NCBI RefSeq assembly: GCF_002776525.5
Contig: NC_045452.1
Location: 22,494,449-22,558,448 of the forward strand
Direction: 5' to 3'
Length of the DNA stretch: 64,000 nucleotides
DNA from: Piliocolobus tephrosceles
Lineage: Eukaryota; Chordata; Mammalia; Primates; Cercopithecidae
Part shown: positions 1 to 10,238 of the stretch, piece after piece
Layout: every line of letters begins with the position of its first letter
How positions within the stretch are numbered: the first letter of the stretch is position 1
The notes under the pieces: generated by a model
What the model was told of the DNA's origin: nothing
The model's input: the letters and a program-made list of their open reading frames with translations, nothing else
The model's database searches: none
Position numbers and translations under genes: made by a program

Positions 1-81
1 CGGGAGCCGGCTCAAGCAAGTGGCTCAAGAGTCTCGATTACAATGTTCTTTCAGGTTTTTATTAAGCTAAAAGAATTTGGT

Positions 82-403
82 GGCTGGACGCAGTGGCTCA
101 CGCCTGTAATCCCAGCACTTTGGGAGGCCAAGGTGGGCGGATCACCTGAGGTTGGGAGTTCAAGACCAGCCTGGCCAACATGGTGAAACCTGGTCTCTAC
201 TAAAAACACAAAATTAGCTGGGTGTGGTGTTGCACGCCTGTAATCCCAGCTACTTGGGAGGCTGAGGCAGGAGAATTGCTTGAACTCGGGAGGCGGAAGT
301 TGTGGTGAGCCAAGATCTCACCATTGCACTCCAGCCTGGGGAACAAGAGCGAAACTCCATCTCAAAAAAAAAAAAAAAAAAAAAAAACAGAAAAGAAAAA
401 AAA
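82..403 (+). mobile_element. Alu (AluS-like), full length
   Basis: It starts ggctggacgcagtggctcac and ends in an A-rich tail. The left TSD aaaagaatttggt (69-81) recurs only after the next Alu (718-730), so this copy landed first and the second Alu entered its tail. Confidence 0.97.
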
Positions 404-717
404 GGCCGGGCCCGGTGGCTCAAGCCTGTAATCCCAGCACTTTGGAAGGCCAAGACGGGCGGATCACGAGGTCAAGAAATCGAGACCATCCTGGCTAACA
501 TGGTGAAACCCCCGTCTCTACTAAAAAATACAAAACAAACTAGCCGGGCGAGGTGGCGGGCGCCTGTAGTCCCAGCTACTCGGGAGTCTGATGCAGGAGA
601 ATGGTGTAAACCCAGGAGGCGGAGCGTAAACCCAGGAGGCGGAGCTTGCAGTGAGCTGAGATCCGGCCACTGCACTCCAGCCTGGGCGACAGAGCGAGAC
701 TCCGTCTCAAAAAAAAA
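404..717 (+). mobile_element. AluY, Old World monkey type, inserted in the tail of the previous Alu
   Basis: It carries ggctcaagcctg, gtaaaccc and gatccggccactg, the young cercopithecid AluY signature. A 20-bp unit (606-625) is repeated in tandem at 626-645 in the right monomer, a private slippage duplication. Confidence 0.96.
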
Positions 718-1016
718 AAAAGAATTTGGTAACACCCCTAGGTGCCCTTTAGAGGCCTCCAATTGGTTACACCCTATGAAGGATTGGCCCACGACCAATC
801 AGAAGCTGAAGTGGAAACTTCTGTCTTGTTATCATAGGAGTGAGGGTATGGCCTGTGTGCACTCCAGTCTTGCCTAGAACTGGCTGTACCTGCTGTTCTT
901 TTGCTTATGCCTTAACCCATGGTTACTCTAATTCCCTATCATCCTGCCTCAATATGATTAGATTTTCATCCTTAAATCATCACTATAGACTCTGTATAGA
1001 GAATGGGATAGAAGCA

Positions 1017-2030
1017 GGTGGAAAATGAAAGCAAGGAGACCCAGCGACCCTGGAGACCAGGCGACCTTGTACAGCAGCAATGGTAATGGCCTGGATTAGG
1101 GTGGTGGCAGTGGAGGCGGCAAGAGGTGGACACATGTGAGATGTCTTTGTAAAGCAGAAGCCACAGCCATTGGGAGGAGCTGGATGTGGAGGGTGAAGGG
1201 GAATGTGTAGATGGAATGTGTGATGGAGGATGGAGGCACCATTGATTGAAATCGGGAAACTGAAGGGGAATCAGATTTGGGGGAGGAGTTTTTTTTTTTT
1301 TTTTTTTTTTTTGAGAGAAAGTCTCACTCTTGTCCCCAAGGCTAGAGTGCAATGGCGCAATCTCTGCTCACTGCAACCTCCGCCTCCCAGGTTCAAGTGA
1401 TTCTCCCACCTCAGCCTCCCGAGTGGCTGGGATTACAGGCATGCGCTACCAGGCCCAGCTAATTTTGTTGTTTTTAGTAGAGATGAGGTTTCACCATGTT
1501 GGCCAGGTTGTCCTCGAACTCCTGACCTCAGGTGATCCGCCTGCCTCGGCCTCCCAAAGTGCTGGGATTTCAGGAGTGAGCCACCGGGCCCGGCCGAAGA
1601 GATTTTAAAAAGTCCATTTGGAGTTCATTTATATGTGAGATACTCAAGTATCCTCCAGGCTTCAGACAAATCAGGCTGAAATAGAAATGTGGGAGTCATC
1701 AGCCTACAGATAGATGAGATGGCCTAGGAAGAGAGTGAGTGCAGGGTCACACGACAAGAGGGCTTGAGCCCTGGGAAGTTCCACCACTCAAAGGCTGAAC
1801 GGGAGAAGAACAGTTAGTAAAGCAAACTGTAAAAGAATGCCCAGAGAAGCAGAAGGAAAACGAACAAAGTGTGGCATCCTGGAAGCAAGAAAAGAGAGTG
1901 GTTCCAGGAGGGGAAGTCTGCCTAGGATGTCAGGTCGGCAAGACAGGGAAGCATTCATTGGATTTAAGATCACAGTGGTCAGTGGGGACACAAACGGTTG
2001 GATTGAGGAGCAACTGCCTCTTTTAGGGGA
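1017..2030 (-). mobile_element. LINE L2, ORF2 reverse-transcriptase region, broken
   Basis: On the minus strand this matches the L2/CR1-type ORF2 from the palm region to the C-terminal part. On the plus strand the landmarks are tgggagtcatcagc (the complement of the region after the YADD box, near 1692), attggatttaagatcacagt (near 1959) and ggattagggtggtggcagtg (near 1094). An Alu at 1289-1595 splits it. Stops and frameshifts are throughout, so it is a long-dead remnant. Confidence 0.8.
1289..1595 (-). mobile_element. AluS-like, full length, inserted in L2
   Basis: A T-run at 1289-1312 is followed by a full antisense Alu ending gggcccggcc. L2 sequence resumes on the right side. Confidence 0.97.
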
Positions 2031-2039
2031 CGCAAATGC

Positions 2040-2290
2040 TCCCTAGTTTGCCACAGTCCCCACCACTCCCTACGGTAACACTTGGCCTGAATCACCCTCT
2101 TATCCTTGTCTGACATTTATACTTGCGATTTTGGCCTGGAGCAATGAGTACTATTTTGTAGCATGATTTTAAAAGGGTGATTTTTTTTCTCCCTACTAAA
2201 CATGGACAGCACTTAACACTATACCTAGCACTTAATAAATGTTAGCTTCTTATGTTTATCTGTGTTTTGTTTTGTTTTGTTTTTCGTTTT
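2040..2290. other. Unassigned DNA with an L2/MIR-like end
   Basis: Mostly unassigned. Near 2210-2245 the run cagcacttaacac...aataaatgttagc resembles the common 3' end of L2 or MIR on the plus strand, too short to decide. Confidence 0.35.
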
Positions 2291-2577
2291 TTTTTTTTTT
2301 TTTTGAGATGGAGTCTTGCTCTGTCACCCAGGCTAGAGTGCAATGGCTCGATCTCAGATCACTGCAACCTCTGCCTCAGCCTCCTGAGTAGCTGCTATTC
2401 CTGAGTAGCTGCTATTACAGTCACCTGCCACCATGCCCGGCTAATTTTTGTATTTTTAGTAGAGACAGGATTTCGCCATGTTGGCCAGGCTGGTCTCTAA
2501 TTTCTGACCTCAAGTGATCCTCCCACTTTGGCCTCCCAAAGTGCTGGGATTACAGGTGTGAGCCACTGCGCCTGGGC
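2291..2577 (-). mobile_element. Alu with internal duplication and deletion
   Basis: Antisense Alu with a TTTTG-rich tail. A 17-bp unit cctgagtagctgctatt is repeated in tandem (2383-2399 and 2400-2416), and the usual gggttcaagcgattctcc segment is missing just before it. Confidence 0.95.
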
Positions 2578-3149
2578 TAAATGCTAGTTTTTAATTGTAT
2601 CTCTCTTTCCAGGCCTGTCCTCCATTAACCCCCATGGGATGTTCTGGAATCTTTTCCTTCTTCTCTGGTTGATTGTAAATAACTTGAAAGCCCTGTCCCT
2701 ACCCTGCGGTTTTTTTCCACCTGACTTGGCTTCCGCTCTGCTGGCCTCCTTGAGTCCTCCCACCCTTCCACTCCAGCTTGGTTCTCTGCCTCTCCCATGA
2801 AGCCCTCCCAGTCTCATCTATCCTAGTCTCTGCAAACTCCATTGTGAGCTTGTGTTTAGGGAGATGTATTTCTTCATATCTCAGCAGCTTTCACACATTG
2901 CTTTGAACATGGAAGGTACTCACTACATAGTGGTTGATTGATACCTTGTTCACACCTCCTTAGAACTGGACACCTATTGTCTTGCCTGCCAAGCCCTTCT
3001 TTCTTCTCTGGAAGCTGTTCCCTGTCTCTCCACCCCGCCCTGCCTTACTTCTCTACCATGGACAGCCCCCGCCCTGCCATGCACATCTCTCTCAGCTCCA
3101 GAGAGGAAGCTACAGTGTCTCACCCAGCTCTTGGAGGAGAGCAGCAGTT
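2578..3149. other. Unassigned DNA, possible L2 3' end at 2845-2945
   Basis: No gene is visible. The stretch cattgctttgaacatggaag followed by gtactcactacatagtgg resembles the L2 3' terminus (cacagtgcctggcacatagt type), but it is diverged. The rest is unassigned. Confidence 0.35.
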
Positions 3150-3315
3150 ATAGCCCACATTTATTGAAGATGTGCCAGAGACTGTTCCAGATGGTGCATA
3201 AACTCTTCATTCAAGCTCATTAAACCCTGACAAGATCCCTATAAGGTAGGTAATATTTTTATCCCCGTTTTACAGAGGAGGAGACCAAGGCAGAGGCCTC
3301 CTGGCTGCTGCGTCT
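3150..3315 (-). mobile_element. MIR SINE
   Basis: The antisense MIR order is visible: cccacatttattgaagatgt, then ctataaggtaggtaatattt, then atccccgttttacagaggag. It is diverged but collinear with the consensus. Confidence 0.88.
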
Positions 3316-3615
3316 CCCATGCAGTACATAGGCTTGTCACACTCCAATTTCTCTCTTGTTCTGTCACTATCAAATCCCCACTTTATTTTCCTCCCAGCCA
3401 CTTCCACAGCACAGTCCAGATTGTTTCCCAGCTCCGTGGCTTTCCTTGAGCAGTTCCACTCGCCTGGGAACACTATGCCCCTTTTAATTGGCTTGAGTGA
3501 CTCCTACTTAATCTTTAAGACTTAACTCAGGTGTTGTCTCTTCCAGGAAGCCCTCCTTGAACAACCTCTTGCCTCTCAGGTGAGGGAATCGATACCATCT
3601 CTCCATCACACTTTA

Positions 3616-3925
3616 TTTATTATTTTTTCTTTCTTTTTTTGTTTTTGAAATGGAGTCTCGCCCTGTCACCCAGCCTGTCACAACAGTGTGATCTCGGCTC
3701 ACTGCAACCTCCGCCTCCCAAGTTCAAATGATTCTCCTCCTTCAGCCTCCCGAGTAGCTGAGTCTACAGGCACCCACCACCATGCCAAGCTAATTTTTGT
3801 ATTTGTTAGTAGAGAGAGGGTTTCAGCATGTTGGTAAGGCTGATCTCGAACTCCTGACCTCGTGATCCACCTGTCTTGGCCTCCCAAAGTATTGGGATTA
3901 CAGACGTGAGCCACTGCGTGCGGCC
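3616..3925 (-). mobile_element. Alu, full length (first of three)
   Basis: Antisense Alu with an interrupted T tail, ending gcgtgcggcc. It is the leftmost of three Alus inside one L2. Confidence 0.95.
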
Positions 3926-4216
3926 TATTTATTATTTATTTATTTATTTTTGAGACAGGCTTGTTCTGTCATTCAGGCTAGAGTGCAGTGGCATGATCTC
4001 AGCTCACTGCAACCTCCGCCTTCCGGGTTCAAGCAATTCTCCTGCCTCAGGCGTGCACCACCATGCCTGGCTTTTTGTTTTGTTTTGTTTTGTTTTTTCA
4101 GGAGAGGCAGGGTTTCACCATGTTCGCCAGGTTGATCTCGGACTGACCTCAGGTGATCTGCCCGTTTCGGACTCCCACAGTGCTGGGATTACAGGTGTGA
4201 GCCACCGCGCCCAGAC
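3926..4216 (-). mobile_element. Alu with internal deletion (second of three)
   Basis: It has a TATT-rich tail and then an antisense Alu lacking the cctcccgagtagctggga block near 4050. It carries an expanded TTTTG run at the middle A-stretch (4075-4098). Confidence 0.93.
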
Positions 4217-4378
4217 CCGTTTTTTTTTGTTTGTTTTGTTTTGTTTTTTGTTTTTGTTTTTGAGACGGAACCTCACTCTGTCTCCCAGGCTGTAGTGCAG
4301 TGGCATGATCTTGTCTCACTGCAACCTGGGCCTCCCAAAGTGCTGGGATTACAGGCATGAGCCACCTGTAATCCCAAC
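4217..4378 (-). mobile_element. Alu, internally deleted (third of three)
   Basis: After a long T/TTTTG tail, the right arm (cactgcaacctgg) is joined directly to the 5' end segment (gcctcccaaagtgctggg), removing about half the element. A 13-bp copy of the left flank follows at 4379. Confidence 0.9.
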
Positions 4379-4599
4379 CCATCACACTTTAATAATAATG
4401 CCCTGAGCTTCCCTCTGGAGTCGTGCTCACCGCATTGCAATTGAACACTTTGTTGACTTATTTGTGCCTCCATAGACTCCAGGCTCCGTGAAGACACGGA
4501 CTTCAGGGCTCAGCCCCCAGCCTGACGCATAGGAAGCTCAGAGTTCTTCCAAAATCCAGTGTCCCAGCTGATGCTGCCAGTGGAGAAACCATGCCTCTT

Positions 4600-4896
4600 T
4601 TTTTTTTTTTTTTTGAGACGGAGTCTCGCTCTGTAGCCCAGGCTGGAGTGCAGTGGCCAGATCTCAGCTCACTGCAAGCTCCGCCTCCCGGGTTTACGCC
4701 ATTCTCCTGCCTCAGCCTCCCCAGTAGCTGGGACTACAGGCGCCCGCCACCTCGCCCGGCTAGCTTTTTGTATTTTTTAGTAGAGACGGGGTTTCACCGT
4801 GTTAGCCAGGATGGTCTCGATCTCCTGACCTCGTGATCCACCCGTCTCGGCCTCCCAAAGTGCTGGGATTACAGGCTTGAGCCACTGCGCCCGGCC
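4600..4896 (-). mobile_element. AluY, Old World monkey type, perfect TSD
   Basis: It has ggtttacgcc, ctcgcccggctag and caggcttgagccactg, diagnostic of the young monkey AluY group. Perfect 15-bp TSDs gaaaccatgcctctt lie at 4585-4599 and 4897-4911, so this is a recent insertion. Confidence 0.98.
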
Positions 4897-5271
4897 GAAA
4901 CCATGCCTCTTATGCCAGCCTCAAAAAACCTCAGGGAAGCCAGAGCCCTAGAGAGCTTCCATCCAACAAACCAAATACCGATGAGGCACACAGTCACTGG
5001 TAGAAAAGGGGCAGCATTGCACAGACAATGGCAAGTGTTGTCAGGGATGTGCAGAAATTGGAACCCTCAGACAGTGCTCATGGGAATGTCAAATAGCGTG
5101 GCCACTGTAGAAAACAGTTCAGCAGTTTCAAAATGTTAAATATAGAGCTACCATAGAACTCAGCACTTCCACTCCTAGATATATACCCGAGAGAACTGAA
5201 AATATATCCACACAACAACTTGTACACAAAGGTTTATAGAAGCATTATTCATAATAACCAAAAGGTGGAGA

Positions 5272-5559
5272 CAGCCGGGCACATTGGCTCACGCCTGTAA
5301 TCCCAGCACTTTGGGAGGCCAAGGCAGGTGGATCACGAGGTCAGGAGTTTGAGACCAGCCTGGCCAACATGGTGAAACCCCATCCCGACCAAAAATACAA
5401 AAATTAGCTGGGTATGGTGGCACATGCCTGTAATCCCAGCTACTCGGGAGGATGAGGCACGAGAGTCACTTGAACCCAGGAGGCAGAGGTTGCAGTGAGC
5501 TGAGATCACGTCAGTCACTGCACTCAAGCCTAGTGACAGAGCAAGACTGCCTAAAAAAA
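5272..5559 (+). mobile_element. AluS-like, inserted in L1
   Basis: It starts agccgggcacattggctcac. TSD aaaaggtggag occurs at 5260-5270 and 5560-5570. Confidence 0.97.
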
Positions 5560-5763
5560 AAAAGGTGGAGGCATCTACAAGTCCCTCAACTAATTAACAA
5601 ATAAAATACAGTCAATCTATGCAATGGAATTATTCAGCCACAAAATAGAATAAAGTACTGATACATGCTGCAACACGCATGAACCTTGAAAATATGCTAA
5701 ATAAAAGCCAGTTACAAAAGATCTCATATTGTGTAATTCCACGTACATAAAATGTCCAGAACA

Positions 5764-6077
5764 GGCTGGGCATGGTAGCTCATACCTGTAATCTCAGAAG
5801 TTTGGGAGGCTGAGGTGGGAGGATCACTTCTGGCCAGGAGTTTGAGACCAGCTCGGGCAACATAGCAAAACCCCATTTCTGCAAAAAAAATTTAAAAATT
5901 AGCCAGGTGTGGTGGTGCACACTTGTAGTCCCAGCTCCTTAGGAGGCTGGAGCACAGAGGATCGCTGGAATCCTGGAGTTTGAGGCTGCAGTGAGCTATG
6001 ATCATACCACTGCACTTCCAGCCTGGGTGACAGAGCAAGACCTGGTCTCTCTCTCTCTAAAAAACAAACAAAAAAAA
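5764..6077 (+). mobile_element. AluJ-like, inserted in L1
   Basis: Old Alu with many substitutions (ggatcacttctggccagg). The gtccagaa repeat at 5754-5761 and 6078-6085 restores the L1 when joined. Confidence 0.95.
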
Positions 6078-6399
6078 GTCCAGAATAAGCAAATCCATAC
6101 AGACATCAAGTAGGTTAGTGGTTGCCAGAAGCTGAGGGGAGGGAGAGATGGGGAGCAATTGCTAGTAGGTACAGGATTTCTTTTGGGGGTGATAAAAAAT
6201 GTTCTGGAATGAGATAGTGGTGATGGTTGTACATCTTTGTGAATATACCAAAAATCACTGAATCGCACACTTTAAAAGGTATGTGAATAAAGAATTCACA
6301 TACTTTATGGTATGTGAGTTTTATCACCATTTTAAAAAGTGTCAGAGCATGCAGAGCTGAGGAAGGCAGAGACAGTGAGGGAGGCGATGGGGCGAGGAG

Positions 6400-6655
6400 A
6401 GCAGTAATGACCATAATAACCAGGATGGCTAACAGTCAGCAATTGCTGGCTATGCATCAGGCACCAGGCTAAGTAATTTACACAAATTATCATACTTAAT
6501 CCCCACAACAGCTCTGAGGCAGGATCTAATATTACCCTCATTTTATAGATGGGGAAATGGAGACCCTAGAGAGGGTAAGTGACCTATCAAAGGTGCACCT
6601 GCAAAGTGGCTGAACCAAAGGTGGTCTATGCCCAAAGCTGTGCCACAGCACAACG
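6400..6655 (-). mobile_element. MIR SINE, nearly full length
   Basis: Antisense MIR: caggcaccaggctaagtaat, then aatccccacaacagctctga, then attttatagatggggaaatg, then gagggtaagtgacctatcaa. It abuts the end of the L1. Confidence 0.9.
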
Positions 6656-6714
6656 CTGCCTCGTGCAAATGACCACACACAGGGCAGAATGTAAAAGCCA
6701 GAGTCAAGGTTACA

Positions 6715-6875
6715 AGGTGCTGGGAGAGGTGGAAGAAGTCTTCATATCCCACTGGGGATCCAGGACATTGGAAAAGGATTTTGAAGGGTAGATAGGACTT
6801 GGACAAGCAGAGATAGAGAAGAGCAAGTTTTAGACAAGAGGCAATAACTTGAGCAATAGGTAAAAGTGGGAAGGT
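6715..6875 (-). mobile_element. Possible L2 fragment
   Basis: The stretch around aaggattttgaagggtagat is similar in order to the antisense L2 terminal region (cttgaaggatgagtagg type). It is weak and could be unique DNA. Confidence 0.35.
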
Positions 6876-6889
6876 CGGGTATATTTATA

Positions 6890-7222
6890 CCAGGTGCCAT
6901 GGCTCATGCTTGTAATCTCAACACTTTGGGAGGCCAAGGTGGGCGGATCACCTAAGCCCAAGAGTTTGAGACCCGCCTGGGCAACAAAGCACGATCCAGT
7001 TTCTACAAAAGAAAAAAAGTAAAATTTAACCAGGTGTGGTGGCACATGCCTGTGGTCCCAGCTACTTTGGAGGCTTAGGCAGGAAGATTGCTTGAGCCTG
7101 GGAGGTGGAGGCTGCAGCGAGCTGTGATTGTAACATTGTACTCTAGCCTGGGTGACAGAGTGAGACCTTATGTCAAAAAACAAAGCAAAACAAAACAAAA
7201 CAAAAAACAAACAAAAAAACAG
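6890..7222 (+). mobile_element. AluJ-like with AAAAC tail
   Basis: It starts ccaggtgccatggctcatgc, is heavily diverged, and ends in a long (AAAAC)n tail from 7166. Confidence 0.95.
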
Positions 7223-7446
7223 ATTTTTTTCACCAAAAAATGTAGGACATTATGGGTGGCCACCTAACACGCATGCCCACTTTCTCTTGACTACCAGAAC
7301 CCCCAGGCGATGGACCATGAGTAGTCTAAGCCCTATCAGGACAATCCGGCTTCCAGGGTTCCCTGCCTTCACTGCAACTAAGAGTGATCCACAGTACCGA
7401 AGCAGAGAACTACTGTGGGAACCTCTGCAAAAAGGTTTTCTTTCTT
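7223..7446. other. Unassigned DNA
   Basis: I see no gene or confident repeat between the two flanking Alus. Confidence 0.5.
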
Positions 7447-7757
7447 TTGTTTTTTTTTTTTTTTTTTTGAGATGGAGTTTCACTCTTGTTACCCAGGCTG
7501 GAGTGCAATGGCATGATCTCGGCTCACTGCAACCTCCGCCTCCCAGGCTCAAGCGATTCTCCTGCCTCTGCCTCCCAGGTAGCTGGGACTACAGGCATGC
7601 GCCACCACACCTGGATAATTTTTTTTGTATTTTTAGTAGAGACAGGGTTTCACTATGTTGGCCAGGCTGGTCTTGAACTTCTGACCTCAGGTGATCCGCC
7701 TGCCTCGGCCTTCCAAAGTGCTGGGATTACAGGCATGAGCCACTGTGCCCGTCCCAG
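7447..7757 (-). mobile_element. AluS-like with 18-bp TSD
   Basis: Full antisense Alu. The perfect TSD aaaaaggttttctttctt lies at 7429-7446 and 7758-7775. Confidence 0.97.
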
Positions 7758-7941
7758 AAAAAGGTTTTCTTTCTTCATAAAAGAAAACAGATAAGATTGG
7801 TATTAGTGGGGCTATTCCTCCCTTCTCCCTGTCTTGAATGCAGATGCAATGTCTGAAGCCGCACACACTGTCTTGGGACCCTAAGAATACAAACCGAAAT
7901 GCTAAGGTTGATGAGGCAACAAGGCAAAGAAGAGGGGCACT

Positions 7942-8243
7942 GGCCAGGGACGGTGGCTCACACCTGTAATCCCAGCACTTTGGGAGGCCAAGGCGGGTGC
8001 ATCACGAGGTCAGGAGTTTGAGATCAGCCTGGCCAACATGGTGAAACCCCGTCTCTACTAAAAATACAAAAATTAGCTGGGCGTTGTGGCTCACGCCTGT
8101 AATCCCAGCTATTCCGGAGGCTGAGGCAGGAGAACCACTTGAACCCAGCAGGCAGAGGTTGCAGTGAGCCGAGATCACGTCACTGCACTCCAGCCTGGGC
8201 AACAGAGTGAGACTCTGTCTCAAAAGAAAAAGAAAAAGAAAAC
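7942..8243 (+). mobile_element. AluS-like, full length
   Basis: It starts ggccagggacggtggctcac and ends with a GAAAAA-type tail directly before the class I LTR. Confidence 0.96.
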
Positions 8244-8254
8244 GGTGGAGAAAA

Positions 8255-9026
8255 TGTGGTTTCAGAAAGGGTAAGCTGACCTGTCTCTTCCTGCATGCAG
8301 CAAGCCATAAAGATTCCTCTGGGAGGGACACACTCCCCTTATCAGGGGGGTGAAAATATCCCTTATCACCAGAGACTGGAAATTGGGGGCTGCAGTGCAG
8401 TGCACCTGAACAACTGTACTTCCTGAAGTAACCTTTCTTTTCTTTTCTTTTTTTGAGACAGAATCTGTCTCTCTCACCCAGGCTGGAGTGCAATGGCACA
8501 ATCTCGGCTGACTGCAACCTCCGCCTCCTGCGTTCAAGTGATTCTCCTGCCTCAGCCTCCCACGTAGCTGGGATTACAGGTATGCACAAACAGGCCTGGC
8601 TAATTTTTGTATTTTTAGTAGAGATGGGGTTTCACCATGTGGGCCAGGCTGGTCTTGAACTCCTGACCTCAGGTGATCCGCCCACTTTGACCTGCCAAAG
8701 TGCTGGGATTACAGGTGTGAGCCACTGCGCCTGGCCTGCAAAGTGACCCTTCTATTCTGCTAGTTGTATACCCTCCCATATGTCTCCTGGTGACTTCCTT
8801 AGAAATTTACTGCCCGTAACCAGATCCCTTTTGTCCTGTTATTTCTTCTCAAATGTATTGTTTTTTGTCTAAAAAGTACAAAAGCATCTTACTTTGGCCA
8901 CTTCTTCAGACTTCACTTTCTTGTGAAGATCCCTGTGTATATGGAAAACTAATAAAGCTTATATGCTTTTATCTTACTACTCTGCCTTGTGTCAATTTGG
9001 TCTCTAGATATAGCTGAGAGCCTACA
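8255..9026 (+). mobile_element. Class I ERV LTR (MER4-group-like), split by an Alu
   Basis: LTR architecture on the plus strand: a U3-like part to 8438, then cttcttcagacttcactttc, the poly(A) signal aataaa at 8951-8956 and a pyrimidine-rich U5 ending cctaca at 9026. Order and wording recall MER4-group LTRs; no internal viral genes are present. Exact ends and target duplication are not proven. Confidence 0.55.
8439..8736 (-). mobile_element. AluS-like inserted in the LTR
   Basis: The flanks aagtaacctttct (8426-8438) and aagtgacccttct (8741-8753) look like a 13-bp TSD with two changes. Confidence 0.95.
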
Positions 9027-9054
9027 TAAGAGGTGTGTGAGGTTGGAGGTGATC

Positions 9055-9274
9055 TCTCACTCTGCTGCAAAACAAAGCCCTAACCCCCAAATGTGTTAGT
9101 ATTTGGAGGCGGGGCCTTTGGGGAGTGATTGGGTTTAGAGGAAGTCTTGAGGGTGTGGCCCTTATAAGAAGAGACATCAGAAGTCTTGCTTCCCCTCTGC
9201 CTCTCTCCACCTGCACACACGGAGGAAAGGCCATGTGAGGACACAGAAAGCAGATGGCTGCAAGCCAGAAAGAG
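9055..9274 (+). mobile_element. ERVL-MaLR LTR fragment (MLT1/MST type)
   Basis: The MaLR U3 signature is clear: ccctaacccccaaatgtg, tatttggaggcggggcct, ttataagaagagacatcag, gccatgtgaggacacag and gctgcaagccagaaagag. It is cut off by a partial Alu at 9275. Confidence 0.88.
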
Positions 9275-9355
9275 TTATTTATTTATTTATTTATTTTTGA
9301 GACGGAGTCTCACTCTGTCACCCAGGCTGGAGTGCAGTGGCACGATTCAGCTCAC
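9275..9355 (-). mobile_element. Alu 3' fragment
   Basis: A TTTA-rich tail plus about 55 bases of antisense right monomer, broken at ctcac (9355). A 20-base non-Alu linker then leads to the next Alu. Confidence 0.88.
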
Positions 9356-9375
9356 TTTACTTTCTGAAGTAACCT

Positions 9376-9667
9376 TTTTTTATTTTTGAGACAGAATCTC
9401 ACTCTTTTGCCCAGGCTGGAGGGTAATGGCGCAATTTTGGCTTACTGCAGCCTCCACCTCCTGGGTTCAAGCAATTCTCCTGCCTCGGCCACCTGAGTAG
9501 CTGGGATTACAGGTGCGCACCACCAAGCCTGGCTAAATTTTGTATTTTTAGTAGAGATGGGGTTTCACCATGTTGGCCAGGCTGGTCTTGAACTCCTGAC
9601 CTTGTGATCCACCCACCTTGGCCTCCCAAAGTGCTGGGATTACAGGCATGAGCCACCCCGCCCGGCC
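9376..9667 (-). mobile_element. Alu, full length
   Basis: Antisense Alu ending ccccgcccggcc. Its linker on the tail side (9358-9377) matches the flank of the Alu at 8439. Confidence 0.95.
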
Positions 9668-10102
9668 TCTTCCTCACATTTTGTGTCTCCTCACTGTCTG
9701 GCTCAGTTTTCCTCTCTGTTGGCTTCCTTCTCATAGGGGATGTTCTCCCATGGGGTAGCAAAGATGGTGTCCAGCAAGCATGTAAACTTGCCTTGTTCCT
9801 ACTGGCAGCAGCTCCAGGAATTAGCATATCTTCTTTCCTGCTACCCGGTACTCCTTGCCACCTTTCTCCCCAGTGTCTGTTTCAAACCCTGAAAAAGCCT
9901 CTGATTGGTCCTGTATGAGTCACGTATCTTCCCCCTTCCACCCAACCAAGCATGAAAACCAGGGACGTGGGACACACTTATTGGCTAGTGTCAGTCACAT
10001 GGTATCCCCCACTGTGTCCTTGTCTGTGTCTCAGCTTGATGCATTCTGTGTTCTCAGATCCTCCTGGGGTCTGTTTTGCAACATGTGACAAGAAAGTAAT
10101 CT
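9668..10102. other. Unassigned DNA
   Basis: No gene is visible. It holds two similar CCAAT-like blocks, ctgattggtcctg (9902) and ttattggctagtg (9978), each followed by a gtcac motif and a C-rich run, suggesting an old repeat I cannot name. Confidence 0.4.
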
Positions 10103-10238
10103 GGGCTTGTTGCAGTGGCTCACACCTGTAACGTCAACACTTTGTGAGGCCAAGGCAGGAGGATCACTTGAGCCCAGGAGTTTGAGACCAGCCTGGACAA
10201 CATAGGAAGACCCCATCTCTATTAGAAAGAAAGAAAGT
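10103..10238 (+). mobile_element. Alu left monomer (FLAM-like)
   Basis: A single left-arm monomer of about 135 bp ending in (GAAA)n. No right arm is present. Confidence 0.88.

Larger units (their letters stand above)
1..1016. other. Possible old ERV-derived sequence split by two Alus
   Basis: Bases 1-81 and 731-1016 form one sequence opened by the Alu pair at 82-717. It has two CCAAT-type boxes (aattggtt near 761, gaccaatcag near 793) and the look of LTR or ERV leader DNA, but I cannot name a family and see no coding frame. The ERV reading is a guess from composition and vague consensus memory. Confidence 0.3.
3420..4545 (+). mobile_element. LINE L2 3' region, split by three Alus
   Basis: Left part 3420-3615 has actcaggtgttgtctcttcc and aggaagccctccttgaac, an L2 hallmark. 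Right part 4379-4545 continues with the L2 terminal block (ctccgtgaagacacggac, agcctgacgcataggaag). The two parts are separated by Alus bounded by a 13-bp repeat, ccatcacacttta (3603-3615, 4379-4391). Confidence 0.8.
5005..6340 (+). mobile_element. LINE L1 3' end (L1M type), split by two Alus
   Basis: Plus-strand L1 ORF2 end and 3' UTR: ttcatagcagcattattc-type motif (near 5240), caatggaattattcagcc (near 5622), catgaaccttgaaaat (near 5689), agtggttgccagaagctgag (6118-6137), then the terminal tttaaaaggtatgtgaa. Alus at 5272-5559 and 5764-6077 interrupt it. No open frame survives. Confidence 0.92.
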
